A stretch of 64,000 nucleotides of DNA from Populus alba (lineage: Eukaryota > Streptophyta > Magnoliopsida > Malpighiales > Salicaceae): assembly GCF_005239225.2 (NCBI RefSeq), contig NC_133294.1, forward strand, positions 1,488,001 through 1,552,000, given 5' to 3'. A program made the translations under genes and the position numbers. Below, piece after piece: positions 10,307 to 21,351 of this stretch. Under the pieces are notes generated by a model that made no database searches, had not been told where the DNA came from, and saw only the letters and a list, made by a program, of their open reading frames with translations. Every line of letters begins with the position of its first letter. The first letter of the stretch is position 1.

Positions 10307-12961
10307 ATGAAAGGAGACTGGCAATGCATGATTAAGTACTGTCAGGAACATTTCGAAAAAATCCACTGTCCAGTTACGCCCTCTAATGATACTGTACTTC
10401 ATCTAGCTGTGTACAGTAAAACAGAGCACCCACTTAAAGATTTACTTGAAATCATGAAGAAAAGAGAATTACCTTTAACTGAGACAGAATTTCTCAAGAA
10501 AAGAAACAAATTTGGAAATACGGCTCTTCACGAGGCAACCATCTATGGCAAATATGAGGCTGTAAGACTCTTGGTAGAACGTTGTCCAGAGCTGCTTTCG
10601 ATTTCAAATGACTTCGGTGAAACCCCATTGTTTACAGCTGCTGAATTTGCTGAGACAGAGATAGTGGAGTTTTTAATCAGATCCAAACCAGGACAATGCG
10701 TGGATGATAACGGCCGCCTATTACCAACTCACAGCCAGAGAATGGTAGATAAACTGTCCATCCTTAGCGCTGCTATCATAGGGCAAAAATTTGGTAACAA
10801 TTCCTCTCTTTATTGAATTCTCAAATTTAAAAAGTATACATATATAAGATATTGTATAATTTTTGTCTTCCCAATTTCATGAATGCAGAGACAGCTTTAC
10901 TGTTGCTAGAACTGGATAAATCGCTCGCCAGCTTGAAGGACAAAAATGAAATATCTACTCTTCAACTTCTAGCCGAAATGCCAGCTGCTTTTGAGAGTGG
11001 ATTTGCCGTGGGCATATTTGAAAGACTCATCTACCGTTGTATGCCTACTCCAACCACATTATTAGACCTTCCAATATTGCCTACATATTCTTGTTTGAAT
11101 ACCTATATGTATAAAATTTGAACTCTAAATTATGTTGCAGGCCTTCCTGTTAAACATCACCACGAGGTAAAATCACAGGTACAAACTTGGTGCCTGGCAA
11201 ATAAGAGAGATCTTGAGAGCGGTCGGGGGAGGAACTCAGGAGATCTGGGGAGTGTCTCGAAGAGGAATCAAAGAGGCGGCATACTCAAATATTTAAAGGT
11301 CCCTGAAGGTATTATTGAGCTACCTTTATATATCCAGATTAGATCAAGTTCTCCATTGCAATGAAACACGTTTCATTCATGTCAGCATTAAGGAATCAGA
11401 AGAATTTAAATTTCATGGCTTGACCCGATATTTGAATCCTGTACCAATATTAGTTCTTATGTAACTGAGTCGCAGTTTCTTTTTTTAGTGGACACGGGCT
11501 ACACAAGCAGAGTAGTTCTTCCCAATTTTGCTGACGTAATCTTTGTACTTGAAAAAATGTGATTCGCTGTTATAAAGTGGTTTTGGTTCACATCCTATTT
11601 TTAGATTCTTCCACTAAATTTAGTTTTCACCTTTTACTATCATTATTAACATTTCTTTCCATTTCATAATAATGTCTAGCTCTCATCCATGTTTAATTTC
11701 AATTCCTTTCGCACGATCATGATGTAGTATGTTGGCTAAAAGGAATCTGGGACCAGAAAAGAAAGCATGTATTTGCTTTGAGATTCGCCGAAAGCCTAAT
11801 AAAAGAAGATAAGTCATTGAAAGAAGTGCAGACTTCTGAAACCCAACGTCTACCAGCACAAACTTCTGGAACGATGTCATCATTGACTACTAAAAAGGAG
11901 ATCCCATTGTTTACTGCAACTAGAAGGGGAACAGAAAAGATTGCGAAGCTGATAATAAGACTACATCCTCAAGCTATTGACCAGCGCGATGAAATGAATC
12001 GGAGCATTTTGGATGTGGCCGTCATGTATCGCCAGAAAAAGATCTTCGATTATGTGAAGCAACAGGAAATACCGTTTGCTAGACTACGTCGAGTTGTTGA
12101 TAATAGCAACAACTCATTGTTGCACCATGTTGCAGATGTAATCCAAAACAGTGGAGTAACCAAGCCTGGGCCTGCACTACAACTTCAGGAGGAGTTGCAA
12201 TGGTTTGAGGTGAGCCCTTTTCATCCATCTTGTATAAGAGTACCGATCCAATTAAGGTAAAAAAATTCCTTTTAAAAACTTTCATATTTATCTCCCAATT
12301 ATTGCAGCAAGTGCGAGAGGTAATTCCTGATCATTATGTCCCGCTCCTGAACGATGATGGAAAAACTGCAAGAGAGTGCTTCGAAATTTCGCACAAGGAA
12401 CAACTGAAAAAGGCACAAAAATGGATCAAGGAAACATCTCAGTCTTGTTCAACTGTAGCTGCACTTGTTGCTACTGTTGTCTTTGCTGCTGCCTATACTG
12501 TGCCCGGAGGTTCTGATGAAAATGGCAAGCCCAACTTCATCAACTCTCCCTATTTTGTGATTTTCACTGTCTCTGATGTTGTCTCCTTAGCGAGCTCTTT
12601 GACTTCCCTAGTGGTGTTTCTCTCTTTGTTGACCTCTCCGATTGAGCTACAAGATTTTCACATCTCTCTTCCTCGAAAACTTATTGTTGGCTTCACCTTC
12701 CTCTTCTTTTCTGTGATAACGACCATGCTATCCTTTGGGGCAACAATTTTGATACTCATTCAATCAGAGAGGAAGTTGACAACATTACTCCTTTCCATTG
12801 CTTCATTCCTTCCAGTCTTAGTATTTGGAATAATGCAATTCCGTCTGTACGTCTCATTTATGGGCTCTACATTAAACATTCTCAAGATAGCCTGGAAAGC
12901 TCATTCATCGTCTCTTGTCCCTTGCCTACAATGGGGAAAAAAGCTCCGTCGAGAAGATTGA
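10307..12961 (+). CDS. Gene 1: ankyrin-repeat / PGG-domain membrane protein (ACD6/ITN1-like)
   Basis: Exons are 10307-10793, 10889-11038, 11141-11308, 11728-12209 and 12308-12961. All junctions are GT-AG, phases agree (1,1,1,0) and the total is 1941 nt, giving 646 aa. Ankyrin repeats lie at about residues 27-55, 69-100, 103-130 (FGETPLFTAAEFAETEIVEF) and 325-378 (IPLFTATRRGTEKIAKLI). The PGG domain starts at about residue 465 (AQKWIKETSQ); the PGG tripeptide is at 495-497. Four hydrophobic segments fall at about 478-494, 511-538, 554-580 and 588-606. The family consists of plasma-membrane or ER proteins linked to salicylate-dependent defence (ACD6) and salt/ABA responses (ITN1). The exact role here is unknown. 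The start is the first ATG in an exon beginning at 10265. A non-coding first exon ending at 10088 is likely, since its frame has a TAA just before the junction. This is the only copy in the window with every exon open. Confidence 0.88.
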
Positions 12962-13551
12962 CATGGATGATCTTCCTCTTTCTTGTTTGTTTGAATCTCT
13001 ACCATTGATCATTATATATTGAGTGTAATAGCATGTATCGTTGTTATCCAGTTTCGTGATATTTATGTGGTTTTGCTCCCTTCAATGATGGCCTTGAAGC
13101 CAGTATGTATTATATATAGTGTGTCATATGTTGGTATTTGAATAATATGATGTCAAGCTTGCTTCAATCGGTTACTTGTTACAAAGTTGGGTGTAAGTTT
13201 ATGGTTATGATGCCAAGGGATTGTTCGACATTATGGGTGGCGTGCTAGTTATATTGTTTTTCGAAGGCTTTTTGTTTGAGAAAGTACTAAATTGATGTTT
13301 TTAAGTATTTTTCAACAGTTTTTGACACATTGTTATTCATCCTAGTCCAACCTCAGTCCTGCAGCCCCTACTTGTTGGGGATGGTGAGATTTTCACCTGG
13401 GATTTAATAGACCTCTACATGCATGGATCTGCGCACACGAGAGTTCATGTCCATGAATGAGCACAACTTTCAATTTGTATAGGTATAAGTTAATTTTTTC
13501 CTTATATTTAAACCCTTATAGAATTTCACTTGATGTTTACATATGAAGAAT
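12962..13551. other. Gene 1 3' UTR and flank
   Basis: Up to about 13210 this aligns with the region after gene 2 (41940-42085; shared words include CTTGCTTCAATCGGTTACTTGT and TGGGTGTAA-TTTATGGTTAT), so it belongs to the duplicated unit. After about 13210 similarity ends. No gene is seen to 13551. Confidence 0.6.
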
Positions 13552-14960
13552 CATTACCAGAAAATCGATAAATACAAATAGAAATACTGAAGGAATATTT
13601 TCGTTGGTAACTTTCCAATGGATTTTACCGACGGACATATACCCTCGGTATATACCAAGAGAATTATAGTGAGAAAAAAAATTAAACAAAAAAAATGATG
13701 ACCTTTTATTTTTTACAAACGGAATTACAGATGGAATAAAATCTGTCGGTAATTCCGTTGGTAAATGTTAACATTGTTTATCATGTTAATTACAGATGGA
13801 ATCACCAACAGAAAATTCCATTGGTATTTTACAAAGAGTTCTGGAACTGGTTACTCCCCAATTGCACTATTAATTATTGTTTTTTAAAGATAAAATCACT
13901 GATAAATTAAAAAGTTGTCGGTGTTATTTGGCGGGCTTCTAAAAAATTTCAATTAAATTGAAAATTTTAATTAAATATTACAAACAGAATCACCGACGGA
14001 TTGAAAAGTCGTCAATGATATTTTGCAATTTCTAAAATTTTTTTATTAAATTAAATATTACCAACAGCATCACTGACGGAATATTTAAAAATATTAATAT
14101 TTAATTATCTGTCGGTAAAACATCCTAATAAAAAGGCTGGAATCCCCAATTTCACAACAAACAAGGCTCCTTTATTCTTCTTCTTCTTCTTCCCCATATG
14201 TAAAAAACATCAATATCCATTTCTTTCTCTTCTCTTTTCTTTTCTTCTTAACTCCTTCTCTTCTCCTCCATGCTCAAGTATATATTTTTCTCCTTCTTTT
14301 TTCTTCTTAGTTTTTTTTTTTAATTAATATACTTTATGAATTATTTTTTCTCTTCTTAGCTTCACTTGCAACTACATTAAGGTAAGATTTATTTTCTTCT
14401 TTTTTGTGTTTTTTTTTTTCACTATATTTGTTTTTTTATTTTGTTTTTAAATGTTTTTTGTTCTTAACAATTGTATGAATGTTGTTGTAGGATTTTTTTT
14501 TTCCATATGAGATCAATTTTTAGTTGATTTATTTATAAGATTTTTTAAATTTTTAGCAATTGCAACTTTATTTTTTTCATATGAATTGTTTTAGTTGAAT
14601 TTATTTTTTCTTGTTATTTATTTGTTGCAAATTTGTTTGAGTTGATTATCTTTTTTTTTTTTTTTCAAATGTTTTGAGTATTATAAAGTGTTGATTTATA
14701 TTAATTTAATTATTTTATAGGTTTGTAAAATATATTTTTAATATAATTATTGATGGAATTATATACGGACTTACCGAGAGAAATACCGACAGAATGAAGC
14801 AAATAATTTTTTTTTGCATGCTTTTTTCATCGGTAAAATAATATTTTTATTACCAATGGACTTACCGATGGACAAGAATATACCGACGAAGGATTCACCG
14901 ACAGAGCATTTCCGTCGGTAATTTCATTGGTAAATTAATTACCAACAGATAATGATAGTG
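13552..14960. mobile_element. Non-autonomous CACTA (En/Spm)-like element
   Basis: The left end reads CATTACCAGAAAATCG, close to the CACTACAAGAAAAT terminus of plant CACTA elements. The right end reads ..GATAGTG, the reverse of CACTATC. Both ends are packed with short subterminal repeats in both orientations, variants of TACCGACGGAAT / ATTCCGTCGGTA (for example 13628-13655, 13740-13765, 13985-14010, 14780-14800, 14875-14930). Such subterminal motifs bind the element's own protein in known CACTA families. There is no transposase, only AT- and pyrimidine-rich DNA (14160-14700). The 3-bp target duplication is not clear. Confidence 0.7.
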
Positions 14961-14984
14961 CAAATACCGACATTTAAAAAAGTT

Positions 14985-15505
14985 TCAAATTAGCTTGTTA
15001 CTGGTTATAACTGTACATTGAAAGACAAGTTCAAGATTTTACTCTTGCAAACTAAAGAGTAAGTCAGATGCATCTTTATAGCTTCAAAAGGCAGATAAAC
15101 TTTTCACCATTCTCTTTTCTTTTCTTTTTTTCATGACATAAAGCTAGGTACTTTGTCTGCGTAATTTCCAAGATTAACAACATGATGATCATGTTATTAG
15201 AAATTAGAGATGCAGAGTTATGATTTAGAGGTATTGGAACATCAAAATTTCTTCGGTTTTGAATATCAAAAGCAAAGACAAGGAGTAAAAATAACTACTT
15301 TCATCTTTAGATATTGCAGATGTAGCTAGAAACGAAACACAGAATGAAAGCACATGCTCTAATGAGAGGCAAGGTTGAGCAACTCTGCCATAGACTTCAG
15401 GACAGCAATAAATGATGATATTGTGCTTCACATTGCCATATACTCTGCAGAAGGTGCCTTGGTAGATAAATTACTAGATGAGCTTCATGAGTATTACAGG
15501 GGACT
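14985..15505 (+). pseudogene. Ankyrin-gene exon 1 relic (R1)
   Basis: The left part (about 15000-15060) resembles the 5' flank of gene 3 (ATAACTGT, AAGTTCAAGATT, ACTAAAGA). At about 15368-15502 the coding remnant reads EQLCHRLQD, then after a shift NDDIVLHIAIYSAEGALVDKLLDELHEYY, matching AELCQKIQD..NDDTVLHMATYAKEASLVENLLDEL of gene 3. One frameshift is present and the rest of the gene is missing, so it is a dead 5' fragment of another cluster member. Confidence 0.75.
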
Positions 15506-15559
15506 TATCATATACAAGTGTAATTATCAAGTGTAGTGTTTTCCACCATTATTATTTTA

Positions 15560-16160
15560 CACAACCCTAAGCTTTTATACACACACACACACACAAAGGC
15601 TGCTGCTCCTCCATGCAACCATTACTATTTCAGTCATCAAAAAGCTTGTTGCTATGTCATTTTCTTTCAGTCATCAGGATGAAGAATTCTTCACATTACT
15701 TAATTATTTCAAAGATCCTCCACAGGATGAAGACATGATTGGAATCTCCACAGAAGTGGTGACCAATCAAATCGCAAATGCAACGGTTTGGTTGAAGTCA
15801 TTAAATTAATTATATTAACAATACACTCTATGATTGGAGCATAATCCCATAAGAATCCTTGGAATATCCGATGGTTTTTCTCCCACCAACGACAACAAAC
15901 TCAACAAGAGAATCCAAACCGTCCATTTATACCCAACCAAATCACCTCGCCACGTGTCCAACATAAGCTAGCAATCTTTTCATATTGCCCAAAATACCCT
16001 CAGATCTGTGGGCCATATTATTGCTTGTATTGGTGCCTGTGTTATCAATGTTGTTATAATGGGATCGATGAGGTTGCAACTAATCCTAATGCCATTAGTA
16101 GTTTGATATCATTTTTGTTACCAACTTCACACAATAGAACATTGATAATATATGTGGTTC
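15560..16160. other. Unassigned intergenic DNA with a G-box
   Basis: A short (AC)n tract lies at 15580-15595. About 15650-15815 is open in one frame (DEEFFTLLNYFKDPPQDEDM..), which I do not recognise. CACGTG (G-box, in CCACGTGTCC) lies at 15951-15956. None of this forms a complete gene. Confidence 0.4.
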
Positions 16161-16166
16161 ATGCAG

Positions 16167-16230
16167 ATATATGCAGAAATGATTGGAAATGTCATGGTTG
16201 ATGCTCGATCAACTGGAAAATATTATCACT
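16167..16230 (+). pseudogene. Isolated exon of the PFP beta subunit (pyrophosphate-fructose-6-phosphate phosphotransferase)
   Basis: A 64-nt stretch bounded by an acceptor (CATGCAG/) and a donor (/GTAAAT) reads IYAEMIGNVMVDARSTGKYY plus H and then one base. From memory this matches the segment just before the RLMGR motif of the beta subunit of plant PFP, a cytosolic glycolytic enzyme. Neighbouring exons are not recognisable, so it is a captured or left-over fragment and not a gene. Confidence 0.7.
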
Positions 16231-16458
16231 GTAAATTTGTACATTGAATTTTTATTTTTTTTCAAATAAATTCCTATTATCTGTTCATGAATCCGTAATG
16301 AAGATGAATGCTAATATTAGCTAATTGCATTTGATGAGTGTCCTCGGATATAGAATTGTGCAGATGGCTATTTAAATTATGCTGTCATTTTCCCTCAACA
16401 AGCACTTGAACATGAACTGCCACTAACTTCTCCATTTCCCCTGTACTTACTTTCTATA
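16231..16458. other. Spacer up to the duplication junction
   Basis: Contains an acceptor-like TGTGCAG followed by an open piece reading DGYLNYAVIFPQQALEHELP, which I do not recognise. It may be another captured exon. B-family LTR sequence starts abruptly at about 16459. Confidence 0.4.
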
Positions 16459-16621
16459 AAAGAAAGAATGCTCAATATCGACAATTCAAAGAACTTTAAA
16501 ATTTTCTAGTGAATTGGCTAAGATTCTTGCAAGTTCTATGGGTGAAAAGTTTGTCTAAGTTGTTCCATTTAGGTAGGGCTATAAATAGCTATGCAGCCAT
16601 CACTTGTAAGGTAAGCCAAAA
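16459..16621 (+). repeat. B-family LTR fragment, left part (split by gypsy G)
   Basis: Aligns with about 9737-9903 of element B's 3' LTR (AAAGAAAGAATG, AATTCAAAGAACT, GCTATAAATAGC). It starts inside the LTR, so its left part is absent, and it stops at CCAAAA where gypsy G inserted. It continues at 21634. Confidence 0.9.
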
Positions 16622-16942
16622 TGATGAGGGTGTAAACGAATGGTGAAGAAAATTCAACAAAATGAGGAAGATAAGGAGAGAATTTAGGACTGAGAGGGGG
16701 GAGAGAACATAATAATATTCCTGCTATATTTCATGTGTGTGGTGTTTGTTACAACTGGCTCTTTATATAGGCATTTATGGAAAACAAGCTAAGTTCTCGT
16801 TCCTTCCGATTACATTATTGAAACGGTGTGTATTAAACATAGACGTGCATATTGTATGTAGATAAAAATGGTGCGTGTGGTTGTAACAGAATTTCAATTT
16901 GCAATGATTTTTCGCTCCATTATAGTCTTCAGCCTTGTATCA
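16622..16942 (-). repeat. 3' LTR of gypsy G
   Basis: The full 321-base LTR. On the minus strand it begins TGATACAAGG and ends CCCTCATCA. The adjoining tract at 16943-16956 is a polypurine tract on the minus strand (GAAGGAAGGAGACT). Confidence 0.9.
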
Positions 16943-16984
16943 AGTCTCCTTCCTTCAGAACCACCTTGTCCTCAAGGTTGAAAG

Positions 16985-17698
16985 TTGGAAACCTTAACTA
17001 AACTTCATCTAGGAACTCCCATGTTGCTTCTGCGAGCGATAGCCCTTTCTAGTGGATGAAGACCTGTGTAGCAGCTTGTAACCCTCTCTTGACCATTCTG
17101 CGATCCATGATTACTTGAGGTTGTAGCAGAGGTTCTTTGGACTGTCACGCAAACTGTGGTGCACCATTTGATTACCCACGGTTCTTTTTAAGAGGGATAC
17201 GTGAAAAATGAGATTGATGGTGGATGAAGATGGAAGGTCAAGTTTGTGTGTGACCTCTCTTATCCTCTTGATTACAGTGTAGGGACCATAGTATTTAGCA
17301 GCTAGCTTGTGGTGCGGATGAAGCATGGATCTCTGTTTGTAAGGTTGTAATTTTAAATAGATTGAATCGTCTACTTCCAAGACCCTGTCACTTCTTTTGT
17401 TGTTAGCCAATTGTCTCATTCGATTTTGGGCTTTGGTTAAGTTTAGCTTGACTGTCTGCAACAATTGTTCTCTGGTAATGTGGTAGTGATCGATTGCCTC
17501 CAGGGGTGAATCTTTTGGGAAATAAGGGATGTGTATGGGTGGGGAAAAACCAATTAGTATTTTGTGTGGTGTAGTTTTTGTAGCGGTATGAAAGTTTGTA
17601 TTATACCACCATTCACACAAAGCTAACCATTTGCACCATTGTGAAGGATTGTCGCCTGTCATGCACCTAAGGTAGCCTTCTATGCATATGTTGACCAC
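16985..17698 (-). pseudogene. Gypsy G integrase C-terminus and chromodomain remnant
   Basis: The minus-strand frame 17111-17698 (195 codons) has CKWLALCEWWYNTNFHTATK, then a GPYTVIKRI segment and FHVSLLKRTVG, the C-terminal region of gypsy integrase. After a frameshift at about 17115-17130 the sequence continues as PQVIMDRRMVKRG, then ATQVFIH, a stop in place of W, KGLSLAEATWEFLDEV and FPTFNLEDKVV. The W-x(n)-ATWE pattern is that of a chromodomain, which in chromoviruses directs integration to particular chromatin. Confidence 0.85.
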
Positions 17699-17776
17699 TT
17701 CTATTTGCCCGTCAGATTGGGGATGGGAGGTGGTGGAGTAATGGAGGTTGACCCTTTGTAAGGCGAAAAACTCTTT

Positions 17777-18556
17777 CTAAAACTGACCAAGGAAAATGGT
17801 ATCTCGATCACTTACTATGGTTGTTGGCATCCCATGCAATTTGTAGACTAAATCCATGAAGGTCTTGGTCACTATGGTAGCTAAATAAGGGTGTGGAAGT
17901 GCCATAAAGTGGGCATGCTTGCTAAACCGATCCACCACTACAAAGATAACTTCCCTGCCTTCTAATTTAGGGAGGCTCGTTATGAAATCCATACTGATAT
18001 TTGTGAAGGGCGCGGTTGATACTGGCAGTAGTTGCACCAGCCTTGGGCTAGCCACAATCTCTGTTTTGCAGCGTTGACAAGTTGGGCACTCTCTTATATA
18101 TTGTCTAACCTGGTTCTGCTGTTTTTTCCAGTAAAACATGCTAGAGATCCTTGCTGCAGTGACTGTAGAACCCGAATGTCCTCTTAAGAAAGTATCATGA
18201 TACATTGATATGAGTTGATGCTCGAGTGTTGGATTATGTCCCACCACAAGTTTGTCTTTCCTGCAAAGGTAGTTGTCACTCCATTTATAGTGAGGATGTG
18301 TAGCCTGGTCCTTCTTTAGATCTTGGATGATAGCTTGGATGCTGCTATCTTCTTTCCATGACTGCTTGATGTCATCTCGCACTGGAGTCTCTATTGTTGA
18401 TAGAGTGAGGGCATTAAGTTCGCTACTGGTTATTCTATAAAGACCATTAGCTGTGATATTCTCCCTTCCTCTACGAAATTCAATTTTGTAATCAAACCCC
18501 ATTAGTTTTGTCAGCCATAAATCTTGAGAGGTGGAGGATATTTTTTTATTTAGCAA
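17777..18556 (-). pseudogene. Gypsy G RNase H end and integrase core
   Basis: 259 codons open on the minus strand. It begins with the end of RNase H (DLWLTKLMGFDYKIEFRRG). The zinc-binding part is HDTFLRGHSG..CPTCQRCK (HHCC). The core has ISMDFITSLPK and VVVDRFSKHAHFMALPHPY, then VSDRDTIFLGQF with its Asp. A frame break at about 17700-17777 precedes the part holding the catalytic Glu, so the domain is cut. Confidence 0.88.
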
Positions 18557-19013
18557 GTACTTCAGGCTAACATGGTCGGTCCTAATCTTGAAAGAATCTG
18601 CCCCATAAATACTGTTTCCACTTGTGTACTGCCATTAGGATTGCAAACATTTCCCTTTTGTAGGTAGATAAAGCATGTTGCCTTGGCCCCAAAGCCTTGC
18701 TAATGAACGCAATTGGATGTCCTTCCTGCATTAATACTGCCCCAATACCAGCACCTGAAGCATCAGTCTACACAATAAAAAGTTTGCTCATGTCGGGTAA
18801 TGCCAAGACTAAAGGGTTCATCATTTCCTTTTTAAGAGCTTCAAAGGCCACTGTTGCTTCTTGGTCCTAACCAACTGCATCTTTCTTTAGAAGCCTGGTC
18901 GGAGCGCAACAAATAATTCCATAGCCCTTTACAAACTTGCGATAGTAACCCGTGAGCCCCAAGAATCCCCGCAGCTGTTTGATGTTCTGAGGTAGTGGCC
19001 ACTTGCTGATGGC
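18557..19013 (-). pseudogene. Gypsy G RT C-terminus / RNase H, with stops
   Basis: The minus strand reads [47 protein letters not shown], then a stop, [19 protein letters not shown], and [20 protein letters not shown]. These are the connection and RNase H regions of gypsy pol (TDAS motif). Stops occur near 19015, 18865 and 18770. Confidence 0.85.
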
Positions 19014-20426
19014 TTATAGCTTCTGTGGATCTGTAGGTACTCCAGCCTTAGAGATAATATGACCTAGGTACTCCACCCTGCCATCACAAAAAACACACTT
19101 GCTCTCCTTGGCTACCAACTGGTGTGTTCTGAGTAGTTCAAAGATGGTCTGCAAATGTGCATGATGCTCTTTATAGGATTGGCTGTAAATTAGAATATCA
19201 TTAAAAAACACAAAAACTAACTTCCTCAAATAAGTTCTAAACACCTCATTCATCAAGCTTTGAAAGGTGGCAGCTGCATTAGTGAGACCAAAAGGCATCA
19301 CTGAGAATTCATAGTGACCATTGTGTGTTCTGAATGATATTTTATGGATGTCTCTTGAGCTCATTCGAATCTGGTGATACCCTGAGTGTAGGTCAATCTT
19401 TGAGAACACCGATGCCCATGCCAGTTCCTCTAGTAGCTCTTTAATCAGGGGAATAGGAAATTTGTTTTTGATTGTCAATCTGTTGAGAGCTCTATAGTCA
19501 ACATACAATCTCCAGGAAATATCTTTTTTCTTTACCAATACGACCAGTGATGCAAAGGGACTGTGGCTTGGTTGGACTATCCCTGCCTCTACCATTTTAG
19601 AGATTAGCCCTTCCACCGTATCCTTCTGTAAGCTAGAATACTTGTATGGTCGAAGGTTAACAGGTTGGGCTCCCTTCTTTAAGGGAATGGTGTGGTCATG
19701 AGGCCTGCTAAGTGGTAACCCTGCCACAGGAATGAAGACATCCCGATAGAGGTGAAGTAGCTTTTTCAGAGCTGCCTTTTCCACTTCATTAAGATTCTTC
19801 CCAATGGTTAATGTCTTAGCCGCAGGTGTGTCCTGAACCATCATCAGGCTGCAGAGATTGATACCTGCAATACTAGTCCTGTTGCTCAGCAAACCACTCA
19901 TTTGTCCAAAATGGATTGATTGTAATTTCACAGGTTCTTCTCCCCTTAGGGTGGTTCGTTGCCCTTGCCATTCAAAGCTCATCCTCATATTTTTATAATT
20001 ATATACAATGTCCCCCAGGGTAGCTAACCATTGAACTCTTAGGACCATGTCACATGCATCCAATTTTATGACAAACACATCAACCATGCAATGTATTCCT
20101 TGCATCTTCCACCTGAAATTTTTGCAAATCGAGGAGCACAACATCTTTCCCCCATTGGCAGCCTTGACAGTTACTAGGTTAATAGGGGTTAGCACACACT
20201 GTAGTTTATTAGCAACCCAAGTAATATTCATGAAATTATGCGTGCTACTTGAGTCTATCATTATAAAGATTGGTAGTTTGGCTACTCGACCTGTCACCTT
20301 GAGAGTGTAACACCTTGGAACCCCTTCTAATGCATTCATGGAAATATGTGGGTTTGTGCCTACCAATACCTCTGTTTCCTGCCCCAACTCTACTATACTG
20401 TCTTCATTACCTTCATAATCTCCCAC
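19014..20426 (-). pseudogene. Gypsy G protease and reverse transcriptase
   Basis: 470 codons open on the minus strand. The protease motif reads IMIDSSSTHNFM, where family members have IDSGSTHNF, so the active-site Gly is Ser. The RT motifs are VVLVKKKDISWRLYVDYRAL, NKFPIPLIKELLEEL, FSKIDLHSGYHQIRM, MPFGLTNAAATFQSLMNEVF and FVFFNDILIYS, where FxDD is expected (the first catalytic Asp is Asn). The two altered catalytic residues make it inactive even where the frame is open. Confidence 0.9.
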
Positions 20427-21345
20427 TAAACATATGGAATAAAGCCTTCATGTTCTGCATTTGTGCCCTGGTGTAAACTTGTCATCACACCAAAAACACA
20501 AGCCTTTCGCTCTTCTTACTTCCATTTCAATGCTTCTAAAAGTTCTGGTGGGCCTTCTTATTGGTTGAGTACCATTGTGTGTCTGAGAGGTGGGCAATAA
20601 CCCTGGTAGAGTAGAATGTTGGGAGGCTGTATCAATGAATTTATTATATTTGTAAGAAGATTGTTGCTGGTTAGGTGCCTGATTGTTGCCAAAAGGTGAG
20701 GTTGGGTTTCTGCTTGGTTGTTTATAGGATTTTTTGTAAAGGTTTGTGTTTCTTGTAGACGGGACATATTATAAGCTTGCTTAAGGGATTATGGTTCAAA
20801 CATTTTTCATCAAGTTTTTAATTTCTGTCTCCAGTCCCCCTAGGAAGAAAATCAAAGCGTACCTTTCATCAATCTCAGCTTTATTCCACAAAATGTCGAA
20901 GTCCTTGATATAAGTCTCCAAATCGCCTTCTTGTTTCAGATCCTTTAAATCCTCCTAAGGGTTTTTATGGCCACCAAATCTTCCACAGAGACCTTCCACA
21001 TATTCTTTCCAGGTCACTATCTAGCCACCCTTGCTACATATAAAGTTTTGATGCCAATATAGGGTTATACCATCCAAGTAATAAGAGGCCAGTTTGAGCT
21101 TCTCAGCTTCGAGAACTTCTTCCATCTCAAAACACTGGTTGTATTTGTACAACCATTTATGGACGTCTTCCCCTTCAAAGTATGGGAAATCGCACCTAGG
21201 TTTATGGAACTTGTAGTGTCCACCCTACTGCCAGTCATTCCTAAATAACACTCCTTCTTGACTGTTGCGTGGATACTCCTGATTAGAGCTGGTCTCTTCT
21301 ATAGGTAGCTGTAGTTTCTGTAGTAAAGTATTTTGCTGAAGTGAA
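20427..21345 (-). pseudogene. Gypsy G gag remnant
   Basis: Around 20455-20500 the minus strand gives CFWCDDKFTPGHKC, the chromovirus gag zinc knuckle (usual form CFKCGExxxPGHxC). Farther in (20800-21010) there is VTWKEYVEGL, DLKQEGDLETYIKDFDILWN and ALIFFLGGLETEIKNLM, the capsid region. Several frame changes and stops occur, for example between the knuckle and the protease frame near 20440. Confidence 0.8.
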
Positions 21346-21351
21346 ATACCT

